47,633 bases of DNA from Paraktedonobacter sp035294465 (GCA_035294465.1 DATGKW010000128.1:1-47633); one strand, 5' to 3'; numbered from the stretch's first letter, positions 8,952-16,688 are shown. Notes: generated from the sequence alone by a model not told the origin. Translations and numbers: made by a program.

Positions 8952-10267
8952 GCTTGTCCTACCTTCTCTTCAATACGGCGAAAGATCTTCTCACCCAGAG
9001 CAATGATGCCGTCAGTGGAGGCAATTTGTTCCAACCCTTCAAGGCGATTCCAGAAACGGAGCTGCGCGTTAGCCTCACTCTGCCCGGCATCAATAATGTA
9101 AGGAACCCCTCGTTCCTCCCACTCTTTAAACTTCTTGCTGTATGGCAAGTCTCTATCGTCCAGGATAACGCTCTGGCGAAGAAATACAGGCACCTTGCTG
9201 CATTCGCTAGACGTCTGTAACGCGTGGTAGACGCGCTCCAGTTCTTCCTGCTTATCAGCCAGCGTTTTGAACGTCGGCGTGATCACCGCGATGAGTACTG
9301 GAGTTGCTAACTCTGGCCAGATGACCGCCGGACCGTCGAAAAGTTGGCCCAGAATGCCCATAATCACGCGAATCGGGCCAACACCGACACAGCCCATATT
9401 GAGCGGGGTCCCATTACTCGTAACGTTGAAGGTGCGCGAAAAATGAGCTCCTAGAGGGCTGTAGCGCGCCACTTCCATAACCTGGCGTATGCGAACGTGA
9501 ATACCTGTCTGACAGTATGGACACCGAGCGCCTTTCCCTGTTTCTTCCCCGCTTTGTTCCTCAAGAACCCTATCGCAATCAGCACATACAGAGATATGGT
9601 TACCTGTTCCAATTTTTGTGGGAATGAAGAGATCATGAGAGCGATATCCTGTGTACTCCGTCGCCACCGAAGGTTTGCTGATTGCTTGATAGTGAGGTAT
9701 ATTCAAGAGATCAAGCACGTGACTAAGACGAATCATTATCGTGTGACCAATCTGATGCACCTGCTCAAGGGAGGGATGCCAGATATAACAATCATACATG
9801 AAGAACTGGCGTGTACGCGTGATCGATCCTGCGCCTGGTTCGTCGCGGAACTTATGATTTTTTTGATACAGGATCAAAGGAAAAGTTGATTTCGCGAAAG
9901 GCCTCACCTGGTCCAACCAGTCTGAGATCTGTTCTTCGGAGGTTGGCGACAGCAGCAATGATCGACCCTTGCGATCTTGCAGCGTGAACAAAGTAGACTG
10001 AAAGAGCTCGTAGCGCCTGCTATTTTCCCAGAGATGTAGCGGCTGCAAAATAGGCAACTGGATCTCTACAGCCCCCGCTGACTGCAAAGCGAGGTCAATG
10101 AGAGCTTGAACTTTGGCGAGCAGATTGACAAAAAGCGGGCCATACGCATAGGTTCCTGACACAAGCGGGTAAATCAAACGCACTTTGCGCAGATATTGCT
10201 CAATAGCATGACATTGTGTAGGAGGCGTGCGAAGTCCAAGAAAGGACTCAATTGTTGAGGCCCTCAT
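8930..10267 (-). CDS. Prolyl-tRNA synthetase paralogue lacking the editing domain
   Basis: The chosen start (445 residues) has AAGAGGTG (10276-10283) 8 nt upstream; a longer frame from 10363 has no such site. The protein follows ProS along its length. The TxE-type loop is LLSPTSEEQ, motif 2 is FRDEPGAGSITRTRQFF (140-156) and degenerate motif 3 is GCVGVGPIR (292-300). An HGTP-like C-terminal domain contains VILDDRDLPYSKKF. The two cysteine pairs that frame the editing domain in ProS are kept (C228/C231 and C249/C252), but only about 17 residues lie between them instead of about 160. It can probably still make an aminoacyl-adenylate. Whether it charges tRNA is unknown; loss of editing and an altered motif 3 argue for a specialised role. 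First gene of the operon with the ATP-grasp ligase. Confidence 0.85.
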   Translation of the reverse strand: MRASTIESFLGLRTPPTQCHAIEQYLRKVRLIYPLVSGTYAYGPLFVNLLAKVQALIDLALQSAGAVEIQLPILQPLHLWENSRRYELFQSTLFTLQDRKGRSLLLSPTSEEQISDWLDQVRPFAKSTFPLILYQKNHKFRDEPGAGSITRTRQFFMYDCYIWHPSLEQVHQIGHTIMIRLSHVLDLLNIPHYQAISKPSVATEYTGYRSHDLFIPTKIGTGNHISVCADCDRVLEEQSGEETGKGARCPYCQTGIHVRIRQVMEVARYSPLGAHFSRTFNVTSNGTPLNMGCVGVGPIRVIMGILGQLFDGPAVIWPELATPVLIAVITPTFKTLADKQEELERVYHALQTSSECSKVPVFLRQSVILDDRDLPYSKKFKEWEERGVPYIIDAGQSEANAQLRFWNRLEGLEQIASTDGIIALGEKIFRRIEEKVGQACQGYSL

Positions 10268-10395
10268 CGAGTTAACACCTCTTATTCTCTTATTGCTCAG
10301 TTCTGGAAATAGGCTGATCTGAATGTGCTCAGCCCTGTGAATTACCTGATATGCTGTTGACAATCAACCAGCAAATGGTAACATGCGTGGGCACA

Positions 10396-10424
10396 AGTGT
10401 ATCATATTCCCGTGAGATACGCAA
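10396..10424 (-). promoter_or_regulatory. Candidate promoter of the ProS-paralogue operon
   Basis: On the minus strand a -35-like TTGCGT (10419-10424), a 17-bp spacer and a -10-like TACACT (10396-10401) point toward the start at 10267. The fit to sigma70 is fair rather than perfect. Confidence 0.5.
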
Positions 10425-10559
10425 CAACCCTCACTGGGGCCAGGTCATTTACTTGAAGCCTGGTCCAGTAGGAGCACCATCTGGCCGGGGCATATCTGCG
10501 ACCAGGCTTCCTGGTTTATGATCAGACCTCAATGACATAGCCCCGATATGCTCTGCAAA
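10425..10559. other. Divergent control region between two cluster operons
   Basis: No gene is seen between the two promoters. The stretch contains CATATCT at 10491-10497 and GATATGC at 10545-10551, matching half-sites that recur upstream of the other cluster operons, and a short CCAGGC/CCTGG pairing at about 10500-10515. No T-box consensus was found on either strand. Confidence 0.35.
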
Positions 10560-10588
10560 TTGACGCTGGTCATCGCTCATGCTATAAT
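10560..10588 (+). promoter_or_regulatory. Sigma70-type promoter for the YqcI/YcgG gene
   Basis: TTGACG (10560-10565), a 17-bp spacer and a perfect TATAAT (10583-10588) precede the 10658 gene by about 65 nt of leader. This is one of the best promoters in the window and indicates sigma70-type transcription of this gene. Confidence 0.8.
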
Positions 10589-10657
10589 CGCGCATAAGTC
10601 AGATAGGTGACAAAACGATAATCCAGGGTTTCTACGACAGGGAGGGAAAATGGGCCA

Positions 10658-11410
10658 ATGCAAATACCAGGCATTTTCACAAGCAAGGATGCGGAACGCT
10701 TCTTTCCAGAAGATTCCTGGGAGCTCTCTGCTTTACAGTCCATCCGCCGGATCATGACAAACAGAGGTTTCCCTTGTCACTTCGCGCGCATCGCAGAAGC
10801 AACAGGGTGCGCCTACTTCGCATTCGCCACCTCGCCACACGATGAAACGCAGTTGCAGCATATAGTAACGTGCCTCTCTGAGTTCACGAATATGACGAAG
10901 GCATCACGTAAAAGACGGCGGCACACGCTACTGGTGACATTTAAGCCGGAAACTAACCCGCAAGACAACGAGTATTATGCTAAGGCATTCTGGGGCCTGC
11001 TTAATTACCTGCACCAGCACGATCAAGAGGCCTGGCCAACCCAGATTGCAACTACCCCTGATGACCCGAATTTTGAGTTTTGTTTCAATGGCGTGCCGAT
11101 GTTTACATTTGCCAATACTCCGGCCTATTCTAAGCGGCGCAGCCGAAATCTGGGAGACAGTTTTGTCGTTGTCTTCAATCCTTATTCGTCGTTTTCGGGA
11201 GTCCAGTTATTGACACCTGGAGGCAAAGGCGCGCGAACGCAGATTCGCAAGCGTCTTGAGAGCTACGATCGTGTCGCTTGCTATGGAGAATTTGGACAGA
11301 TCGACGGTGACATTCCGCTGGCCTGGAAGTCGTACTTCATCCCCGATGACAATGTGCCGATGTCAACGCCATGCCCGTTCCACTACCGCGGCAAGCCTGA
11401 CCAGGAATAG
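10658..11410 (+). CDS. YqcI/YcgG family protein (possible haem-dependent N-oxygenase)
   Basis: The protein has 250 residues and the family hallmarks: FPCHFAR (38-44) near the N-terminus, FEFCFNGVPMF in the middle and the basic KRRSRNLGDSF block followed by VVFNPYSSF. Most members are uncharacterised. From memory, a few in antibiotic pathways act as haem-dependent N-hydroxylases on arginine (DcsA of cycloserine, AglA of argolaphos biosynthesis). That makes N-oxidation a reasonable but unproven role here. The ribosome site GGAGGG lies 11 nt before the ATG; a second ATG at 10650 is in another frame. It is transcribed alone, divergent from the ProS-paralogue operon and convergent with the MFS gene. 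Cytoplasmic; no signal peptide. Confidence 0.8.
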   Translation: MQIPGIFTSKDAERFFPEDSWELSALQSIRRIMTNRGFPCHFARIAEATGCAYFAFATSPHDETQLQHIVTCLSEFTNMTKASRKRRRHTLLVTFKPETNPQDNEYYAKAFWGLLNYLHQHDQEAWPTQIATTPDDPNFEFCFNGVPMFTFANTPAYSKRRSRNLGDSFVVVFNPYSSFSGVQLLTPGGKGARTQIRKRLESYDRVACYGEFGQIDGDIPLAWKSYFIPDDNVPMSTPCPFHYRGKPDQE

Positions 11411-11520
11411 CGAACAGGGCGAAATGGAAATGGTCAGGGTATGAGGGATCTTCCGCCATACGGGCAATCCTGGCAGACCTGTAGTCCAGTCCTTTCCCAA
11501 CCCCTATATGAGTACCCTTC

Positions 11521-11575
11521 ATCTGGTGCCGGTGAGAGTAATCTCTTACCAGATTTTCAGTTTTCCGCGGGAAAA
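11521..11575. terminator. Bidirectional hairpins between convergent genes
   Basis: ATCTGGT (11521-11527) can pair with ACCAGAT (11548-11554), enclosing the alternative stem GGTGAGAG/CTCTTACC (11531-11550). A second stem TTTTCC-GCG-GGAAAA spans 11561-11575. These lie between the 10658 gene and the MFS gene that face each other, so termination in both directions is likely. Confidence 0.55.
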
Positions 11576-11581
11576 TGCGAG

Positions 11582-12775
11582 TTATGCGTTCTGACGCATA
11601 AGTCGTAGCATGTTTGGCAGTGGAAACATTACCATAGTTAACAATACGAGCATGATTGGCACAGTGATACTCAGTGATCCGGTATTGACTGGATATGGTA
11701 GCAGAATCATGACGCTGGCAAGCCCCAGCGCCAGGATTGTTTCAATCACCACCCGCTGACTCGTCACCTGGCCTATCATATCGGCATCAAAGCAGATCTG
11801 TGGAATAGAACGGAGAACACCACCAATGCCTCCATTGGCCAATCCGAGCAAGAGACATACAACCACTGCCAGAGTAGGCGTATTTGACAGCAACAGCAGC
11901 GAGAATAGCGCGGCGGTGAGGAGCGTCAGCGGAAGGAATCTCCCAATCTTCTCACGGCTCCATTTCGGCTGTGAGAGGAGAGTACCACCAGTTGCCGCCC
12001 CGATTGCGTAGCACGCGCTCATCAACGCAAAGAGCGATGGGGCCCCCGTCAGCCGCCGAGAGACAATTGGCATCAGTAAGTTGAACCAGGTGACAACGGT
12101 AGCGGTAATTGCTCCCATCAGTGAGACTGAGATTGTTGTTCTCGTAAACGGCGACCTGGATGATTCGCGCGTTGTCGCTTGTGCCTGCCCATTGCGCGCC
12201 TCTATATCAAGGGGTGCTTTTACGAGGTCGTAGAAAGCAATTGTCATCAAAATACCAGAAAGGATGTAAGAAAGCGCGTCAACAAGCAAGAGATGCGGAG
12301 GGCTGACATGTTGTAACAACCATGCTGCGCCGAGCGAGCCCAGGATATCGCCTCCTTGGACCATCGTTACGCTGAGGCTGTTGAACCGGACAATTTTGCT
12401 AGGTGTGGCCTGAAACTTGATTGCTACAGACGTAAAGTAGGCGGGCAGAAATATTGCGCTCAGTGAGTTCAAACAAAAAGTCATGCACCATGCCGTGATG
12501 CTGCTGGGGCCGTAGAATAGAAAGGCGAAGTAGCCAAGAAACACGATGACAGCGCGGAGAAACTCTGTCCCGATCAGAATGCGAACAACCATGCGTGAGC
12601 GTGAAAAAACTGCCCCTGGCTTCGCCATAACCAGATACGGAACGTACATTGTCAAACCGAGAATCCCCAGGCCAGCTACCCCTGCGGGCGACTCGAGCGT
12701 TAGCCAGGACAAAGCTGTATAGTGCATTCCATTGCCGATATATGTACCAAATGTAGCGATGAGTAGCCACCACAT
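11582..12775 (-). CDS. MFS efflux transporter of the accessory cluster
   Basis: With the start at 12775 (GGGAGGA 7 nt upstream) the protein has 397 residues and begins directly with the first membrane segment (WWLLIATFGTYIGNG). A longer frame to 12862 adds a proline/arginine-rich N-terminus without a ribosome site. About 11-12 hydrophobic segments are visible, with a basic central loop (EARNGQAQATTRESSR) between the two halves, as in drug/proton antiporters of the major facilitator superfamily. It lies downstream of the methyltransferase and radical SAM genes on the same strand, so it is best read as the exporter of the cluster product and part of self-protection. The substrate is unknown. 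Confidence 0.82.
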   Translation of the reverse strand: MWWLLIATFGTYIGNGMHYTALSWLTLESPAGVAGLGILGLTMYVPYLVMAKPGAVFSRSRMVVRILIGTEFLRAVIVFLGYFAFLFYGPSSITAWCMTFCLNSLSAIFLPAYFTSVAIKFQATPSKIVRFNSLSVTMVQGGDILGSLGAAWLLQHVSPPHLLLVDALSYILSGILMTIAFYDLVKAPLDIEARNGQAQATTRESSRSPFTRTTISVSLMGAITATVVTWFNLLMPIVSRRLTGAPSLFALMSACYAIGAATGGTLLSQPKWSREKIGRFLPLTLLTAALFSLLLLSNTPTLAVVVCLLLGLANGGIGGVLRSIPQICFDADMIGQVTSQRVVIETILALGLASVMILLPYPVNTGSLSITVPIMLVLLTMVMFPLPNMLRLMRQNA

Positions 12776-12861
12776 GGCAAAATCCTCCCTATCAGTTTTG
12801 ATTCGCCTCGGCGGGCATGCAGGCGAGCGAGGCATGAGAGCAGGAAAAAGGAAACGCTCCA

Positions 12862-12907
12862 CGTCGAGGGTAGGTCTGCTGTGACTACATGTCAGATTCC
12901 CTCGACG
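12862..12907 (-). other. Large intergenic inverted repeat upstream of the MFS gene
   Basis: CGTCGAGGG (12862-12870) and CCCTCGACG (12899-12907) are perfect 9-bp arms around a 28-nt loop that holds a smaller TGAC/GTCA pairing. It lies between the methyltransferase stop and the MFS start. It may set the level of MFS read-through or be an operator. No T-run follows. Confidence 0.45.
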
Positions 12908-12986
12908 GGAATGCTACTTGAGATATCGATCCTGACCGCTCAATAATCCCGCCTGATTGCCTTGACGGCTTCGATATCCATCTGCT

Positions 12987-13886
12987 CTAGGAGTTTTCTT
13001 CCAAAGAAGGCCAGTACTGCGGTCCAGTCAAGTTCCATATGTCTATTGCGTCTGCTGGCAGGAATAACTCCTGCTGCTCCTCAGTATACCCTTTGCGTAA
13101 CAGGACAAGCATGTAGGCCAGATAGCGGTGATTCTCGTTGAACGCCTGCATGATCTCGAACCACCTTTGAGCGTATTTCTCGCGGACCTCGTCCGGTGCC
13201 TCTTGGAGCATTGGACTATCGGCGATAAGGCGGCTCACGTAACGCTCCAGTACGTCGAGCGGGCGAGCCTGGAGCATGTGCTCTTCATAGTGGTACAGTT
13301 CACACTTACCGCTGAGTATCAACGCGAGCCAGTAATTCCTCGTCCATGGACGTATAGAAAAGCCGAGGATGGAGGAAACGCGCTCTAACACCCTCTTCGG
13401 CACAGATGAGTGATAGAAGAGGTTGGCAACTGCGAGCTTCCCGTATGGTTTGAGGACGCGACTGTATTCAGCAAACGCTCTGGCGCGATTCTGCTCATCG
13501 ATGAAGGTGTTCGCTCCCCCTGTAACAATGAGGTCGAAAGTATCGTCAGGAAATGGAATTTGCAAGGCAGACGCTACTTGAAATGACACCCGCTTCTGAA
13601 TGATTGGTGACTCCCGACGCAGGAGCTCAGAAGCCATAGCGACTGCTTGCTCGTTGATGTCAATGCCGATGACGTGGCAATCCAGGAGCTTTGCGATCTC
13701 CATGGACGTAAATCCGGTATTGGAGCCGATCTCAAGGATGCGAGCCCCTGGATATATGTGTGAGTGCAGAAGGATCTGACTTATTGTTCGCTTGCCACCG
13801 GGGCACCGATTGGTTTCCCCAATGTAAGACAATAAATCCACATACGACAGAGTAAGAGGATCAGGATATGTTGTCTCACGCAGCAC
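12987..13886 (-). CDS. Class I SAM-dependent methyltransferase
   Basis: The protein has 299 residues. SAM-binding motif I is ILEIGSNTGF (50-59), the acidic end of strand 2 is VIGIDINEQA, and a later motif FDLIVTGGANTF fits the UbiE/methyltransferase-11 group. The C-terminal ~130 residues are helical and give no acceptor clue. The start codon is GTG at 13886, supported by AAAGGAG 6 nt upstream. It sits between the radical SAM gene and the exporter in one minus-strand run, so methylation of the cluster product on O, N or C is the natural guess. Cytoplasmic. Confidence 0.82.
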   Translation of the reverse strand: MLRETTYPDPLTLSYVDLLSYIGETNRCPGGKRTISQILLHSHIYPGARILEIGSNTGFTSMEIAKLLDCHVIGIDINEQAVAMASELLRRESPIIQKRVSFQVASALQIPFPDDTFDLIVTGGANTFIDEQNRARAFAEYSRVLKPYGKLAVANLFYHSSVPKRVLERVSSILGFSIRPWTRNYWLALILSGKCELYHYEEHMLQARPLDVLERYVSRLIADSPMLQEAPDEVREKYAQRWFEIMQAFNENHRYLAYMLVLLRKGYTEEQQELFLPADAIDIWNLTGPQYWPSLEENS

Positions 13887-13958
13887 GTTGGACTCCTTTT
13901 ATTTCTCTCGTCTTTTTCCTTGCGAAAGAGCACGACTTCATTGGATTGCTGACCAGTC

Positions 13959-13986
13959 GCCAGGACTGTACCAAACCAGTCCTGGC
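13959..13986 (-). other. Intergenic stem-loop between the radical SAM and methyltransferase genes
   Basis: GCCAGGACTG (13959-13968) and CAGTCCTGGC (13977-13986) form a perfect 10-bp stem with an 8-nt loop in the 207-bp gap (13887-14093). Without a T-run it may be an RNA processing or stabilising element, or a weak terminator. No convincing gene lies in the rest of the gap. Confidence 0.5.
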
Positions 13987-14093
13987 TGTACAGCGCACTG
14001 CATCAGTCGGCGCATCCATTCACAACAGGGGATAAGTTCAGATTGAGTTTGACAGAATGAATCTCTGTGCAATATCTCATTTCTATGAGACTC

Positions 14094-15872
14094 TTACGCC
14101 GGACCGCCAGTGCGCATGATAACACGCGGATTCTCTACTTGCTGCATATCAGCTACACTGATTGTTGCCGTCGCTGCCACTGACCCAGCCGTTGCCATAT
14201 TGTTGAAGCGAATCATCGCCGTGCGGGCAGCATCAAAGTCGCCACTATCGAGCGACTGGTCAACAGTCCAGAATGTATCGTTGAGCACCTGGATGAAAGG
14301 CTCCAGGGCCTCTGTGTACTGAAATTCTCGCTTATAACCCCGAACACCGGCACAGATACGGTCTAACTCAGCCCGAAAGCGCACATTGTCGTAATAGATA
14401 TCCCGATATGTCTTTCCGCCGTTTATGAGGAGCAATCCATTGAGAACCTCGCTTGTCACCATTGGTGGAAGCACATGGTTCTTGACCTCCTCTATTCCGA
14501 ATTGAGTCACATCAATGAACGATTCGCGGTCCAGCCATTGAATGTGAGGACTGTCCATCCAGGGTGTGCGCGGTTGGATGAGGGGGGGATAGATCACGAT
14601 ATGCCCGTGTCCGACCTCACGGACGAACTCAATGGTATCTGCGGTCGTAGCCTCTGACTCGCCGAGAGATGGATAGATGAGGCTCATGATGTAACCAATG
14701 CGTGCGTCGTTAAGGAAGGCGCAAACTTCCCGTGTTCGCTCCATACTACGCTTCTTATGATAGGAAACGTTCAACAGGTCTTGCGAGGCTGTCTCGACGC
14801 CAACCCAGAACAGTGGAATGTGCGACCGTCTCATAATATCGGCCCTCTCGATACGAAAGTCACGCAGGGATTGGAAGAAGTTGACCGCGACATCTAACCC
14901 GCGCGCATGTAGCTCTTTATATATCGAGCAGGCATGATGGAAAGGGGTGTTCGATCCACTGCCGGTGAAGTGGATGAAGCCGTATCGTTCATTGAGGAAG
15001 GCGATCTCTTCTACAACACGCTGAGGTTCTCGCAGGCGGAGTTTATTTCCACTCTTAATGGGGTGAGCACAGAAATCACAACTGTACTGGCAGCCTCGGC
15101 TATCCTCGAACGGAATAGTCTTCATCTTCTGCGATTCGCTTGCCATCGCTGGATATGTTTCAGGGTCGAACAAAGGATAGACGTCGCTCGTGCGAAAAGT
15201 TGGATTCTCCTGCACGCGATTCGTGTGGATAGTACCTGCCAGATCGCGGTAGATTAAATTCGGCACCTCTTCCATGCGCGTTTCGCCGTTCAGCGCGCGC
15301 AGGTATCCGACGAATCCGACCTCTCCGTCAGCGTAGGCAGCTGCATCCAGGCTGCTGATAGTCTTGAGCGTGCCTTCGAGGAAGTAATCGACATGCCCAC
15401 CCCCGGCGATCATCTTCAGTGACGGGAATCGTGCTTTCAGATAGTCAAGGATAAAGATAACGTCGTGCAACGATGGCTGCGACCATAGCTTGATACCAAG
15501 TACGTCTGCCTGAAATTTCATGATCTCGGCCTCAATCTCGCACGCAATATCCTGCACGATGCCCCGGCTATGCTGGTCAATCTCGGCCTCCAGACTGCGC
15601 ACCTCCTGAAGTACCGAGTCCTCGACGCGACCTGCATTCAGGATTTGTGATCGGGTCAGCGCGCGATACTTCCGCAAATCGGCGGCATGCTCATACGGAA
15701 AGAGACGCTCGGCTGTGTCGATTGTGACATAATCACGAATAGAAACCTTGAAACCTTCCTTGCTCAATATCGCAGCAAGATAGGCAAGACCATTTTCGAC
15801 AAGGAAGTAACTTGTGTACTCAGGAAACCCTGAATAATTGAGTAAGATAACGTTAGTGAACTTGCGCATCAT
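14094..15872 (-). CDS. Radical SAM enzyme with N-terminal B12-binding-like domain
   Basis: From the ATG at 15872 the protein has 592 residues; the next codon (15869) is also ATG, and AAAGGAG lies 5 or 8 nt upstream. The first ~200 residues resemble the cobalamin-binding Rossmann domain of class B radical SAM methylases (ADVLGIKLWSQ, MIAGGGHVDYF), although the classic DxHxxG is not evident. The [4Fe-4S] motif CX3CX2C is C261, C265 and C268 (GCQYSCDFCAH). A radical SAM barrel of about 200 residues follows, then a C-terminal extension ending in a Thr/Ala-rich tail. Such enzymes methylate unreactive carbon or rearrange carbon skeletons; the substrate is unknown. It is first in the run to the methyltransferase and exporter. 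Confidence 0.85.
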   Translation of the reverse strand: MMRKFTNVILLNYSGFPEYTSYFLVENGLAYLAAILSKEGFKVSIRDYVTIDTAERLFPYEHAADLRKYRALTRSQILNAGRVEDSVLQEVRSLEAEIDQHSRGIVQDIACEIEAEIMKFQADVLGIKLWSQPSLHDVIFILDYLKARFPSLKMIAGGGHVDYFLEGTLKTISSLDAAAYADGEVGFVGYLRALNGETRMEEVPNLIYRDLAGTIHTNRVQENPTFRTSDVYPLFDPETYPAMASESQKMKTIPFEDSRGCQYSCDFCAHPIKSGNKLRLREPQRVVEEIAFLNERYGFIHFTGSGSNTPFHHACSIYKELHARGLDVAVNFFQSLRDFRIERADIMRRSHIPLFWVGVETASQDLLNVSYHKKRSMERTREVCAFLNDARIGYIMSLIYPSLGESEATTADTIEFVREVGHGHIVIYPPLIQPRTPWMDSPHIQWLDRESFIDVTQFGIEEVKNHVLPPMVTSEVLNGLLLINGGKTYRDIYYDNVRFRAELDRICAGVRGYKREFQYTEALEPFIQVLNDTFWTVDQSLDSGDFDAARTAMIRFNNMATAGSVAATATISVADMQQVENPRVIMRTGGPA

Positions 15873-15964
15873 TAGCACTCCTTTGCTATCTCGCAGCAAT
15901 CCACACAAACATAGCGTCTGTGCGACTTTTGCCAAAGGTGTTGTCCAGGTAAGGTCGTCTGCTC

Positions 15965-15986
15965 ATATCTTGTCGACAGAAGATAT
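15965..15986. promoter_or_regulatory. Operator-like inverted repeat upstream of the radical SAM operon
   Basis: ATATCTT (15965-15971) and AAGATAT (15980-15986) are perfect 7-bp arms around GTCGACAG. The element lies about 95 bp upstream of the 15872 start and shares the half-site CATATCT with sites near the other two cluster promoters. Confidence 0.4.
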
Positions 15987-16106
15987 CTGTAGCCCGTTCC
16001 CCCAGCGCATCCTCTTTCTCAAAATTCTATTGGAAGCAATGACCCACAAACGGCAGGCTGTCTAGTACCAACCCGACGAACGCAAGTTATCAGAATATGA
16101 GAGGGT

Positions 16107-16256
16107 ATGAAAGCACCCATGTTCATTCGACCTGTAACGCTTCCAGAAGTATACAGGCTCCTCCACAAAAATGCAAGAATCTCTATTCCTCGCCTATGGC
16201 TTTTTAATGTTCTTCCAGTGATTTTAAGGATTAAACAAAAAGGTGGCAACTTATAA
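16107..16256 (+). CDS. Possible 49-residue basic peptide or gene remnant
   Basis: An open frame of 50 codons begins MKAPMFIRPVTLPEVY and ends KQKGGNL. GAGAGGG sits almost directly against the ATG, which is too close for a normal ribosome site; the internal ATG at 16119 is 13 nt away. The order FIRP, E, RLL, R, PRLW, VLP is faintly like the start of an IS630-type transposase or other helix-turn-helix, so this may be a truncated mobile-element remnant rather than a real peptide. It lies at the border of the AT-rich patch in the gap between divergent cluster operons. I do not recognise it with any confidence. Confidence 0.25.
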   Translation: MKAPMFIRPVTLPEVYRLLHKNARISIPRLWLFNVLPVILRIKQKGGNL

Positions 16257-16458
16257 AACGAAACACCATGAAAACGATAGATAACTATATATAATATATT
16301 ACAGCAAAATATATGAAAACAATTATTATATTATAAATAGATAAACTATATTTATGACTGGTAAATGGAAGAGATCAGGTGTAAATGTAAGATAACCGCT
16401 GATTGGGAAGTATCTGTTTAGTACCTGATTACTGATGTATCTCAATTCATACAAACAC
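16257..16458. other. Very AT-rich spacer between divergent cluster operons
   Basis: The stretch from about 16257 to 16360 is dominated by A and T runs with many TATA/ATAT words, in sharp contrast with the GC-rich surroundings. No gene is present. It probably acts as a flexible or easily melted control region, or marks a recombination junction. Confidence 0.6.
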
Positions 16459-16487
16459 TTGACACAAAGCTAGAAAATAGCTATACT
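16459..16487 (+). promoter_or_regulatory. Strong sigma70-type promoter of the AsnRS-like/MccF-like operon
   Basis: TTGACA (16459-16464), a spacer of exactly 17 bp and TATACT (16482-16487) give a near-consensus promoter. Transcription would start at about 16494, leaving an unusually long leader of roughly 195 nt before the start at 16689. Confidence 0.85.
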
Positions 16488-16564
16488 TAGCCCACGCTAT
16501 GTACCTGTTCCCTCACACCATGAGATCACTGAGAACGCGCTGATCCTGATTTGCGCTTCTACTT

Positions 16565-16651
16565 GCATATCTTAAGGGATATGCTGGATTGAAAGAACCT
16601 GACCGGCGAGACAGCTATTGTGGTAGTATAGCTCGCCTCTAGAATCTAGAG
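16565..16651 (+). promoter_or_regulatory. Leader with three consecutive inverted repeats
   Basis: Within the 5' leader are three inverted repeats: GCATATC/GATATGC (16565-16571 and 16578-16584, 6-nt loop), AGCTAT/ATAGCT flanked by GGCG/CGCC (16605-16637), and CTCTAGA-A-TCTAGAG (16637-16651). The last ends about 20 nt before the ribosome site AAGGAAGG. The arrangement suggests attenuation, a riboregulator or operator sites. No known riboswitch or T-box consensus is recognised. Confidence 0.45.
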
Positions 16652-16688
16652 ACTCTAATCATTTGTTGTATATTAAGGAAGGTATACT

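Noticed and set aside
10268..10363. Longer N-terminus of the ProS paralogue (start at 10363)
   Set aside because: The extra 32 residues have no ribosome site and do not resemble ProS, whereas the start at 10267 has AAGAGGTG at good spacing.
10364..10657. Possible T-box riboswitch for the ProS-paralogue operon
   Set aside because: I looked for the conserved T-box sequence and specifier-like stems on both strands and found neither.
14003..14080. 25-codon minus-strand frame just after the radical SAM gene (MRYCTEIHSV...), considered as a precursor peptide
   Set aside because: No ribosome site and no leader/core pattern; a frame this short is expected by chance.
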